Shown one piece after another: positions 24,770-32,784 of a stretch of DNA of 39,987 bases (position 1 is the first letter of the stretch; the number at the start of each line of letters is the position of its first letter). The notes below the pieces were generated by a model that was given only the letters and a program-made list of their open reading frames with translations, did no database searches and had not been told where the DNA came from. Source of the DNA: Collinsella sp. AF08-23 (GTDB lineage: Bacteria; Actinomycetota; Coriobacteriia; Coriobacteriales; Coriobacteriaceae); assembly GCF_003479805.1 (NCBI RefSeq), contig NZ_QUHV01000014.1, positions 1-39,987 on the forward strand, written 5' to 3'. A program made the position numbers and the translations under genes.

Positions 24770-25191
24770 AGCGCTAATCTCCATGTTCTCGTGGCAGCAA
24801 CGTCATGGGGACGTCTGCGAATCATCTTTATGGAGTTTTCCCGGCAACCACCGTCACAAAGCCGAAAAAGGTGCCGCCACGGAATCTGCAGGGACACCCA
24901 GGGGAGAGAAAAGCACAAATGCGCGGATAAAATCCGGATCGGAAAAGTATAAGTCAATGAATGTATATGAAAATCGCAGGTAAAAGGGTTGCCGCTTTTT
25001 TACTCTACACGCCGTTGCCGTAATTAACCCCGCATTTGCGTTTTTATTCCTTCTGCAGCAATGCCATGAGCAAAAAGGTCTCGCCCGATAAGCGGACGAG
25101 ACCCTTCACACGGACGCGTTTCTACCGACGACAGTCGAATCAGGTCGCAAACGGAGCAGCGCGCTACTGCGCGGGAACGACACCAATCATC
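24770..25191. other. Gap upstream of the DUF308 gene
   Basis: About 420 bases, AT-rich for this genome, without a supported gene. The right end holds the aconitase terminator (25072-25103). A minus-strand TATACT in the TTGACTTATACT stretch near 24945-24957 could be a -10 for the DUF308 gene but the matching -35 is unclear. Small frames on either strand lack ribosome sites. Confidence 0.4.
25072..25103 (-). terminator. Rho-independent terminator of the hydratase gene
   Basis: Stem of 11 bp with one mismatch (25077-25087 with 25093-25103) and a five-base loop, followed on the minus strand by TTTTT (25072-25076). Confidence 0.8.
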
Positions 25192-27513
25192 CTACTTAGC
25201 GCGGTCGCGGTTGTAGTTAATGAGGCAGCCCGCCTTGACGATGGCGCGCTCCTCGGGGGTCATGTCAGCGATGAACAGGGAGATCTCCTCGACCTCGCCC
25301 CCGGCGCGCACGACCCATGCGGGGATGTCGCCCAGATCGCCGTCGAGCGCCGAGCGGATGCCGGGCACGTACACGTAGTCCCCCACCTCGAAGTTCGGCT
25401 CGCCCTCCATCTGGAACGGCACCATGCCCCAGTTCATCACGTTCGAGCGATAGCGTTTGGTGGCGTACTCGCGCGTGATGTTGGCAAGGCCGCCGAGGAC
25501 GCGCTGGCAGCTCGCCGCCTGCTCGCGGGCGGACCCGTCGCCGGGCTTCACGGCGTAGATCATCGACCCGATCTCCACCTCCCCGGGCTCGACGCCCTCC
25601 AGGGCATCCGCGGCGGACAACGCGTCGAACACGGGGGCGACGGCGGCGGGAACCGAGGCGGCAGCGCCCTCCCCGGCCGACAGGCGCTCGCGCTCGATGC
25701 CCGCCGTCTCCTTCGCGCGGCCGACGTAGTCGGGATCGCGGCGGCTCAACGTGAACTCGGCCAGGCCGAGCGGGTTGGATCGGTACGAGCTCGTCTCGCC
25801 CGAGGGGATGAGCTCGTCGGTCGTCGTCACGTCGTCCATGATCTTGGACGCGACGCGCAGGAGGATATTCTCGGCGAGCGGCTCCATCTCGGGCCAATCC
25901 TTGATGTTGGGACCGTACACAAGCTCGCGCGCCGCCTCGCCCCTGCCGAACCCGTTGTACACGCGATGCTCGTAGGCGCTCGCGTCGAAGCGGTACTCGA
26001 CATGCTCGTCCCAGATCTCCGCGGGAAGGTCGGTCGCGGCGGTGAGCACGCCACCTGCCGCCGCCGTGGCGGCGATGGAGCGGGCGTCCATGAGGGCGAC
26101 TCCCGTAAGCTGACCCGCGCCCGGCTTCGATCCCTCGCGGTTGGGGAAATTGCGAGTGGTGTGGCGGATGGACAGGCCATTGTTCGCCGGCGTGTCGCCC
26201 GCGCCGAAGCACGGACCGCAGAAGGCGGTGCGCACGATGGCGCCCGACTGCATGAGGTCGAACGCGGCGCCGTTTGCCGCCAGCTCGAGGAACACGGGCT
26301 GGGAGCTCGGATACACCGAGAGGGCGAACTCTCCGTTGCCGCAGCTCTTTCCCTTCAGCGCGCGGGCGGCCTGCATCACGTTGGTGAAATTGCCGCCCGA
26401 GCATCCCGCGATGACGCCCTGCTGGACCTGCAGGCGCCCATCCGGGCGGATCTTGTCGACGAGGGACAGCGACGCGCGGCCGCCGCCGACCTGCTCGGCG
26501 TTGACCTCGACCTCGCGCAGGATATCGGGGAGGCTGGCGTTGAGTTCATCGATGGTGAAGGCGTTCGAGGGGTGGAACGGCAGCGCGATCATGGGGCGCA
26601 CCGCGGAGAGGTCCACCTCGACGCAGCCGTCGTAGTAGGCGATGCGCGCGGGGTTGAGCTCGCGGTAATCCCCGCCGCGGCCGTGCTCGCGCAGATAGGC
26701 GGCCGTGTCTTCGTCCGTGCGCCAGATGGAGGTGAGGCACGTGGTCTCGGTGGTCATGACGTCCACGCCGTTGCGGTAATCGGTCGGCATGCTGGCGATG
26801 CCGGGGCCGACGAACTCCATGACGGAGTTCTTGACGTAGCCGCATGCGAAGACCGACCGGATGATGGCGAGCGCGATGTCCTGGGGGCCGACGCCGGGCT
26901 GCGGGGCGCCCTTCAGGTACACGGCGACCACGCGCGGGTACGCCACGTCGTAGGTGTCGCACAGGAGCTGCTTGACCAGCTCGCCGCCGCCCTCTCCGAT
27001 GGCCATGGTGCCCAGGGCTCCGTATCGGGTGTGCGAGTCGGTGCCGAGGATCATCTTGCCGCAGCCCGCCTGCATCTCGCGCATGTACTGGTGGATGACG
27101 GCGATGTGCGGGGGCACGAAGATTCCGCCGTACTTCTTCGCGGCGGAAAGCCCGAAGACGTGGTCGTCCTCGTTGATGGTGCCGCCGACGGCGCACAGGG
27201 TGTTGTGGCAGTTGGTGAGCACGTAGGGGACGGGGAACTCGGTCATGCCCGACGCCTTGGCCGTCTGTATGACGCCAACGTACGTGATGTCATGGCTCGC
27301 CAGGGCGTCGAACCGCAGCTTGAGATGGGCCATGTCGCCGCTCGTGTTGTGCTCGGCGAGGATGCCGTACGCGATCGTGCCCTCGCGCGCCACGTCTGGG
27401 TCGGGGAACTCGAGCGTCGATTCGACGGCCTCGAGCGCACATTCCTCGGGGATGACCGTCTCGCCGTCCACCAGGTACACGCCGCCGGTATGCAAGGTGA
27501 TAGGTTCTGCCAT
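25192..27513 (-). CDS. Aconitase-family hydratase
   Basis: 773 residues. Aconitase-superfamily enzyme with a [4Fe-4S] cluster that interconverts citrate and isocitrate or a related hydroxy-acid. The three cluster cysteines expected of the family are visible: Cys371 in [11 protein letters not shown], and Cys432 and Cys435 in [31 protein letters not shown] is the typical active-site segment, and the swivel domain follows near the C-terminus ([15 protein letters not shown]). ATG 27513 has GGAGAG seven bases upstream and gives [11 protein letters not shown]; the longer ORF to 27558 is rejected. Sequence style is that of the group often labelled hydratase in anaerobic Firmicutes and Coriobacteria, so the exact substrate is not certain. 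No other citric-cycle gene lies beside it. Confidence 0.85.
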   Translation of the reverse strand: MAEPITLHTGGVYLVDGETVIPEECALEAVESTLEFPDPDVAREGTIAYGILAEHNTSGDMAHLKLRFDALASHDITYVGVIQTAKASGMTEFPVPYVLTNCHNTLCAVGGTINEDDHVFGLSAAKKYGGIFVPPHIAVIHQYMREMQAGCGKMILGTDSHTRYGALGTMAIGEGGGELVKQLLCDTYDVAYPRVVAVYLKGAPQPGVGPQDIALAIIRSVFACGYVKNSVMEFVGPGIASMPTDYRNGVDVMTTETTCLTSIWRTDEDTAAYLREHGRGGDYRELNPARIAYYDGCVEVDLSAVRPMIALPFHPSNAFTIDELNASLPDILREVEVNAEQVGGGRASLSLVDKIRPDGRLQVQQGVIAGCSGGNFTNVMQAARALKGKSCGNGEFALSVYPSSQPVFLELAANGAAFDLMQSGAIVRTAFCGPCFGAGDTPANNGLSIRHTTRNFPNREGSKPGAGQLTGVALMDARSIAATAAAGGVLTAATDLPAEIWDEHVEYRFDASAYEHRVYNGFGRGEAARELVYGPNIKDWPEMEPLAENILLRVASKIMDDVTTTDELIPSGETSSYRSNPLGLAEFTLSRRDPDYVGRAKETAGIERERLSAGEGAAASVPAAVAPVFDALSAADALEGVEPGEVEIGSMIYAVKPGDGSAREQAASCQRVLGGLANITREYATKRYRSNVMNWGMVPFQMEGEPNFEVGDYVYVPGIRSALDGDLGDIPAWVVRAGGEVEEISLFIADMTPEERAIVKAGCLINYNRDRAK

Positions 27514-27811
27514 GAGGTCGCTCTCCGTCCTGGATATACGGGCACCACCTGGGCACATCCGTCGCTGACGGAGCGTCCGGTGCGCACCGCGTCACTTTAG
27601 CTTGCGACAGTATACACTAGCTCGAACACGGTGCCGCCGAGCTGAGTTAACAGGAATTTGAAGCAAGCCCCATATTTCAAACCTCTGATAAATCACATTA
27701 CCAGTCTGATTTTTGTGAGAAATCAGGGGTTTGAAACGACTAAGGGGATTTCAAACCGATGTTTTCTCACATCGGAGATTGCACGGGCGCCCAATGGCAC
27801 CCGGGCGCCTT
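27514..27811. promoter_or_regulatory. Hydratase upstream region with three TTTCAAACC motifs
   Basis: A -10 like TATACT (minus strand, 27609-27614) lies about 95 bases before the hydratase start with a poor -35. Further upstream, TTTCAAACC occurs at 27675-27683, inverted at 27728-27736, and again at about 27749-27757. The first two form a 15-bp inverted repeat with one mismatch (27675-27689 with 27722-27736), and a small hairpin CTGATTT/AAATCAG sits inside it (27706-27726). This may be an operator for an unknown regulator or a folded RNA. Confidence 0.4.
27756..27775 (-). terminator. Weak terminator after the MFS gene
   Basis: Seven-bp stem CCGATGT/ACATCGG (27756-27762 with 27769-27775), six-base loop, followed on the minus strand by TTTGAAAT. 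The T-run is short. It lies about 36 bases after the MFS stop. Confidence 0.45.
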
Positions 27812-29056
27812 CTACACAGCACAGCCGCGACGCCCCATGAGGCGAAACAGCCCAGCAACGGTGATGACCCAGCACGCTGCGACGATCGCAGCGCCCACCA
27901 AACCCACCGCACCGACGGACAGATTCGTCACAACGACGCCGCCGAGCGCCGAGCCGGCACCGATACCAAAGTTGAACAGGCCCGAGAAGATCGACATGGC
28001 GACGGACGACTCATCCTCCTCGACACCCTTGATGATCTCCGCCTGAAATGCCACGTTGAACGCCGTACCGCAGCAGCCCCACAGCAGGAACATGACGAGC
28101 ACCGTAGCGACGCTCCCTGCCAGAGGGCGGAGCCCCGCCAGGGCCAAAGCAACTCCGGCAATAGAAAGCGCGAGGAAGGGACGACTCTTGCCATCGTAGA
28201 AACGGGAAAAGAGCATGCTGCCCAAGATGCCGGCGAAACCGAAGACCGTCAGCGACATGGTGATCATACCGGAATCGAACGACGCGACCTGGTGCAGGAA
28301 GGGCTCAATGTAGCTGTAGCAGGTGTAATAGCCGGTCGCGAACAGCATGGTGACCACGTACACGGTCACGAGCAGGCGATTCTTAAGCATGCGGGGTAAG
28401 CGGGAAAGCGTAAAGGGCTCCCCCGCGGGCATGAGGGGCAAGGCGGCGGCGAGGTACACGATAATGGCGACGGCGATGGCTCCCACCACGGCGAACGTCA
28501 TACGCCATCCCAACGCGAGGCCGATTGCGCGCCCCAGGGGCAAACCGAAGATCTGCGCAATGGAGGACCCCGTGGCGATCATGCCGATGGCGAGCGAACC
28601 GTGGCTCACATCGACCAGGCGCGTCGCCATGACCGAGGCGATCGACCAGAAAATGGCATGGGCGCTCGCCACCACGATGCGGGCGAGCGTGAGGATGGCG
28701 AACGTGGGCGCTATAGCGGAGAGGAACTGACCGATGGCGAACACCACGAGCACGCCGAGCAGCAGGCGCTTGAACTCGATACGCGATGCGGCCATCATGA
28801 GCGGCAGCGACAACAGCATCACCGCCCAGGCATAGGCGGTGATCATGAGGCCGCAGGTCGCCTCGTTGATGGAAAAGCTACCGGCAATATCGGTGAGCAG
28901 CCCAATGGGCATGAACTCCGAGGTGTTCAAGATGAACGCGGAAAACGTGAGCCCCACGAGCGGCATGAGCTCCCGTATCGTCAATGCTCCGCCAGCACGG
29001 TCCTTCGAGTTCATGCCATCGTTCGGCACGAGACCGTTTCTCGTCGGCTTTTCCAT
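27812..29056 (-). CDS. MFS efflux transporter, SotB/DHA1-like
   Basis: 414 residues with about twelve membrane helices, the size and pattern of drug/proton antiporters of the DHA1 group. Helix 1, LTFSAFILNTSEFMPIGLL, is close to the SotB/YdhP sugar-efflux branch, where the N-T-x-E-F-x-P-x-G-L-L pattern is characteristic; SotB proteins export arabinose or IPTG-like sugars. The typical MFS loop 2-3 charged motif is present only in degenerate form (MAASRIEFKRLLLG). The ORF extends to 29092, but ATG 29056 follows GAGGGG with suitable spacing and is preferred. A promoter -10 and a leader hairpin upstream are listed separately. The substrate cannot be told from sequence. Confidence 0.85.
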   Translation of the reverse strand: MEKPTRNGLVPNDGMNSKDRAGGALTIRELMPLVGLTFSAFILNTSEFMPIGLLTDIAGSFSINEATCGLMITAYAWAVMLLSLPLMMAASRIEFKRLLLGVLVVFAIGQFLSAIAPTFAILTLARIVVASAHAIFWSIASVMATRLVDVSHGSLAIGMIATGSSIAQIFGLPLGRAIGLALGWRMTFAVVGAIAVAIIVYLAAALPLMPAGEPFTLSRLPRMLKNRLLVTVYVVTMLFATGYYTCYSYIEPFLHQVASFDSGMITMSLTVFGFAGILGSMLFSRFYDGKSRPFLALSIAGVALALAGLRPLAGSVATVLVMFLLWGCCGTAFNVAFQAEIIKGVEEDESSVAMSIFSGLFNFGIGAGSALGGVVVTNLSVGAVGLVGAAIVAACWVITVAGLFRLMGRRGCAV

Positions 29057-29082
29057 ACATCCCCTCGTCTCTTCATATGATC

Positions 29083-29133
29083 GCCCCCACATCGATCGCG
29101 ACGTGGGGGCACGCTGTAGGCGAAGAAATTATA
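29083..29133 (-). promoter_or_regulatory. MFS promoter -10 and leader hairpin
   Basis: A consensus TATAAT on the minus strand (29128-29133) has no strong -35. Between it and the ribosome site is an 8-bp GC-rich hairpin, GCCCCCAC/GTGGGGGC (29083-29090 with 29103-29110), placed where an operator or attenuator could act on the exporter gene. Confidence 0.45.
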
Positions 29134-29209
29134 ATGGTCTGCCCCTTAAGCACGGCAGCAGTTCATGCGAAAGGAACGCGTAACAATTATCCGTTCATCG
29201 ATGCGCATC

Positions 29210-29383
29210 TCAATGCCCGGATGCCCTCCACAGCACGTAGAGCATGCCAAAGAAGAGCGCGCCCATGGTGAACAGACAGCCAATCATGCCGGCAGCATTG
29301 GAAATGGCGCCGCGGATCCCGCGAGTGGATTTCCCGCTGCATGCCGCATATCGATCGACCTCATATGGATTACGCGTGCCCAT
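29210..29383 (-). CDS. 57-residue membrane protein
   Basis: Not recognised. A short frame starting at ATG 29383, directly preceded by TAAGGAGG seven bases upstream, one of the best ribosome sites in the window. It encodes a polar N-terminus MGTRNPYEVDRYAACSGKST, a basic patch (RGIRG), and one hydrophobic helix (AAGMIGCLFTMGALFFGML) ending in WRASGH, so an inner-membrane single-pass protein with N-terminus in the cytosol is likely. It lies upstream of the MFS gene on the same strand, with the MFS -10 in between, so it may be a separate unit. Coding status rests on the ribosome site and the membrane-like composition. Confidence 0.6.
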   Translation of the reverse strand: MGTRNPYEVDRYAACSGKSTRGIRGAISNAAGMIGCLFTMGALFFGMLYVLWRASGH

Positions 29384-29689
29384 GATGCCTCCTTAAAACA
29401 ACTACGTCCACGCACGTGACGGGTACCGGGCCCGACACGTATCCGTTTCTGAGGACATCATCTGCTATCTGCCCATTTGCTACCATCGATTTGCCTTACG
29501 GTGGGCTTGCGCTTTTGTAAGAATGCTTGAGAAATCATTGTGCGGTGCCCAAGGAGTCCCCGCATGCGGAGCCAAGGCATTGGGGTCGCACACCGAGACC
29601 GCGTGCGCAAAAAATACGAACATCTGTTTGCTCTTATGCTAGACTGAGTAGATACACGAGCAAGGCCGCGAACGCATGAGGGAGGTGCC
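29384..29689. other. Gap upstream of the TerB-type module
   Basis: 306 bases between divergent units. A possible plus-strand -10 (TATGCT or TAGACT at about 29636-29645) lies about 45 bases before the first module gene, without a clear -35. Minus-strand frames in this gap have no ribosome site. Nothing else is recognised. Confidence 0.4.
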
Positions 29690-31429
29690 ATGAGACCTTT
29701 GAACGGCACGAAGCCCGATGCCCAGGAGCTCATCGACCGCATCCTGGCAGACGAGCGCTTTCGGGCGAGTTCCCATTTTTCCGACCGCGTGTACACGGAT
29801 GAGCCAATCCTCATCACGGGCAATCGCATGGCATCCTACCTGCCCGAACGCTATCGCAAAATGCGGGAGATCTCCCGTTGGGAGCCCGAGGGGCCAGCCG
29901 GTCGGGGACGCTGGCTCTCAGAGGCCGAACTGTTCTACCGACAGGGCATCTTTATGGCGGATTATGAGGACGATTGCCCCTATCATGGGAACTTCAAGTC
30001 ATATTTCCCCACATACAATGCCATGAGTGACCGCCAACTCCGCGGATATTTCACCTGGAGGTCCGCCGTTCGCCGCGGGACGGTACAGGAGACCTCCCTC
30101 TCGTTCGCCTACGTCTATCTCTACGAACTCATCAACGGGATCGGTGTCGCCAACCCGCGCGAGGGGTTCGATGCATTCGAATCTTTCTGTCAGGCATATC
30201 GCGCCTTCGCCCCGGAAATCGATCGGTTCGCCGGCGTCTGGCTGCAGGACTACGTCGTTTACCACGACCTGCCTGTAGAGCTGCTCGAACCATACAAGAC
30301 CCTGGCATTCGACCGCGCGATCATCGCACTGCGCCGCGCAGACGATCGCTCTCGTGAGTTAACGCGCCTGATCAAAAACGAACGCAAGAAACGGGGGGCC
30401 TCGGCCATGCCGCTCCCCTGCGACAAGGCGCTCGAAAGCGAGCTGTTCGACGCCATCGATGCCTTATCTACCTATAAGCTCAGTGGAAGCCGCCTGTACC
30501 GGGATAACCCCGACGGACTTCGCCACGTTGCGTGCGCGGTATTTGTCCGCACGAGCGACTACTATCGCAGGCAACGAAAGAATACGCTACTCGAGAGCTG
30601 GTTTGGAGAGGAGGTCGCTCTGCCCTACACCATGTTCGGCTCAGCCGTCTTCTTTTCACCCCGGCGTCACGTAGACACCGTGTATCAACTTGACGAGATC
30701 CATCGGTACCGATGTCAAAACGGCATATGGACGTGCGAGCGAATCCACGGAAGCCGCTCGTGCAGCCCCAAGCTCGGCATATGCATGCGCGCGGTCGACC
30801 GCAGTCTGCGGACGGCGCTCGGATACGAGCATCCGCTCAAAGAGACCAAGCCGCTTCCCAAGTACCTGGAGAAGTTCATCGATGAGGAAGTGGCCGCGTG
30901 GATGAGCTGGCATGCGGCACACGCGCCGCGGCACATCACCATTGACCTCTCTCAGCTGGCCGACATCCGACGCGCGGCGGTATCCACGCGCGAGTCTCTG
31001 CTCATCGATGAAGAGCGTGAAGGGACGGGCACCATCGTCTCCTCTTGTGGATCGGCCGACGAAGGCCGCCCATCGAACGCGCTCGCCGAGCCACAAAGCC
31101 CAGTCACCGCACCCCAGGAAGACGGTATCGAGCGGGCGCGAACCCCCATCGAGCCCCCCGTCCCTCCCGCGCCGGTGCCCAGAGTTCACGCCGCCCGGCC
31201 ATTGACCCCCGGGCAGGAGTCGTATCTCAGATCCCTTGCGGAGGGTGACGCCCCAGGTGCGCGCGATGCACTCCAGGTGCTGGGGACATCCGAGGACATG
31301 GCCGTGGACGCCATCAACGATGCCTTGTTCGACCTGATAGGCGACACCACGATCGAATACGGGGCATCCGGCCCCGAGCTCATCGAGGATTATCGCGAAG
31401 ACGTGGAGGAATTCCTTGCCCATGACTGA
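29690..31429 (+). CDS. TerB_N/TerB_C domain protein
   Basis: 579 residues. The N-terminal part (about residues 75-300, with RQLRGYFTWRSAVRRGTVQE then LSFAYVYLYELINGIGVANP) fits the TerB_N domain, and the C-terminal part (about 505-577, LTPGQESYLRSLAEGD then AINDALFDLIGDTTIEYG) fits TerB_C. Between them is a basic region and a proline-rich linker (about 445-500); no central TerB metal-binding domain was recognised. Such proteins occur beside ATPases and helicases and have been proposed to belong to DNA-processing or stress systems; the biochemical role is unknown. GGGAGG precedes ATG 29690 by four bases. Its last eight bases overlap the preferred ATG of the next gene, so the two are probably translationally coupled. 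It begins the three-gene module. Confidence 0.8.
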   Translation: MRPLNGTKPDAQELIDRILADERFRASSHFSDRVYTDEPILITGNRMASYLPERYRKMREISRWEPEGPAGRGRWLSEAELFYRQGIFMADYEDDCPYHGNFKSYFPTYNAMSDRQLRGYFTWRSAVRRGTVQETSLSFAYVYLYELINGIGVANPREGFDAFESFCQAYRAFAPEIDRFAGVWLQDYVVYHDLPVELLEPYKTLAFDRAIIALRRADDRSRELTRLIKNERKKRGASAMPLPCDKALESELFDAIDALSTYKLSGSRLYRDNPDGLRHVACAVFVRTSDYYRRQRKNTLLESWFGEEVALPYTMFGSAVFFSPRRHVDTVYQLDEIHRYRCQNGIWTCERIHGSRSCSPKLGICMRAVDRSLRTALGYEHPLKETKPLPKYLEKFIDEEVAAWMSWHAAHAPRHITIDLSQLADIRRAAVSTRESLLIDEEREGTGTIVSSCGSADEGRPSNALAEPQSPVTAPQEDGIERARTPIEPPVPPAPVPRVHAARPLTPGQESYLRSLAEGDAPGARDALQVLGTSEDMAVDAINDALFDLIGDTTIEYGASGPELIEDYREDVEEFLAHD

Positions 31430-32771
31430 CCAGATCACCACCGCGCCCCGCGTCCCCAAACGCGTGGCCGCCGTCATCCTTAACTCGCTCAAAGGCGGCG
31501 TCGTGCCGCGCATAGGCCTGCCCTACATCACCGTGGGGCGCGAGTTCGAAATTCAAGCCTTGCTCACCGACCTCTCGCTCATCTCCGACGGCGGAGCAAG
31601 CTTCCGCTTCCTCGTTGGCCGGTATGGAGCGGGAAAGAGCTTCCTGTTGCAGACTATCCGCACGCACGCCATGGGCGAGGGCTTTGTTGTGGCAGATGCG
31701 GATCTCTCCCCAGAGCGCCGACTGCAAGGCGGCCAGGGCCAGGGTTTGGCGACCTACCGCGAACTGGTGCGCAACCTCTCGACCAAGACCCGTCCCGAGG
31801 GCGGTGCACTCAACCTGATCCTCGACCGCTGGGTGCAGAATCTCGAGGCGGAAGACGCTTCGAGGGAAGACATGTCAAAAGGGGATGTGTCAAACGGACA
31901 TGTCGCAGGTAGCACGCCTGCCGGCACTCCGATACGCGCCCAATTCGCCGCCATCGAGGAGATGGTCCACGGATATGAGTTCAGCCGCGTGCTGGGCATC
32001 TACCGCAACGCCGTATCCACGGGAGACGAGGAGACCAAGGCACTCGCCGTCAAATGGTTGCGCGGCGAATACCGCACCAAGACGGAGGCGCGCTCCGAGC
32101 TGGGGGTCACCGCGATCATCGACGACGACACCTGGTACGACTACGTCAAGCTGCTGGCGCGCTTCCTCACGGGGGCGGGCTACAAAGGTCTGCTCGTCCT
32201 CATCGACGAGCTGGTCAACCTCTATAAGATCCCAAATGCCGTCACGCGCCAGTACAACTACGAGAAGATCCTGCAGATGTACAACGATACCCTGCAGGGC
32301 AAAGCTCATCACCTGGGCATCATCATGGGAGGCACCCCCACGTCCATCGAAGACCGCAGACGGGGCGTCTTCTCCTACGAGGCATTGCGAAGCCGCCTTA
32401 CCCAAGGCCGCTTCGCACGCGAGGGAATGCGCGACATGTTGGCGCCCATCATTCGCCTGCAGCCCCTCACCTACGAGGAGCTACTCGTGCTCATCGAGAA
32501 GATTGCGCAGATACACGCCGGCTATTTTGGATATACGTGCACGCTTCGCGATGCGGACTTAGTGGAGTTCCTCACCATCGAGTTCGGGCGTGTGGGCGCA
32601 GAGACGCACCTCACCCCGCGCGAGGTGATTCGCGATTTCATCGAGCTGCTAGACATCATGTGCCAAAACCCTAATACCGATCTTCATGAGTTGATGGCAT
32701 CTGGCACCGTCGGCGTCGCGGACGCCAGCGCGCCGAGCAACACGACCCCCTTCGCGGAATTCACCATCTAG
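31416..32771 (+). CDS. BrxD-like (DUF2791) P-loop ATPase
   Basis: 451 residues from TTG 31416. Walker A is GRYGAGKS at residues 68-75; Walker B is LLVLIDEL with Asp264-Glu265. The opening RVAAVILNSLKGGVVPRIGL and the region around GIIMGGTPTSIEDRRRGVFS fit the DUF2791/BREX-system ATP-binding family (BrxD), found with Lhr-type helicases in BREX types 2 and 3. It probably couples ATP hydrolysis to helicase loading or to sensing (inference). GGAGG lies 6 bases before TTG 31416 and 12 before the in-frame ATG 31422; either could be used, and both overlap the end of the TerB-type gene. A hydrophilic insertion near residues 145-170 (EDASREDMSKGDVSNGHVAG) is encoded by imperfect short repeats. The helicase gene follows 13 bases later. 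Confidence 0.85.
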   Translation: MPMTDQITTAPRVPKRVAAVILNSLKGGVVPRIGLPYITVGREFEIQALLTDLSLISDGGASFRFLVGRYGAGKSFLLQTIRTHAMGEGFVVADADLSPERRLQGGQGQGLATYRELVRNLSTKTRPEGGALNLILDRWVQNLEAEDASREDMSKGDVSNGHVAGSTPAGTPIRAQFAAIEEMVHGYEFSRVLGIYRNAVSTGDEETKALAVKWLRGEYRTKTEARSELGVTAIIDDDTWYDYVKLLARFLTGAGYKGLLVLIDELVNLYKIPNAVTRQYNYEKILQMYNDTLQGKAHHLGIIMGGTPTSIEDRRRGVFSYEALRSRLTQGRFAREGMRDMLAPIIRLQPLTYEELLVLIEKIAQIHAGYFGYTCTLRDADLVEFLTIEFGRVGAETHLTPREVIRDFIELLDIMCQNPNTDLHELMASGTVGVADASAPSNTTPFAEFTI

Positions 32772-32784
32772 TCCGGGAGGCAGC

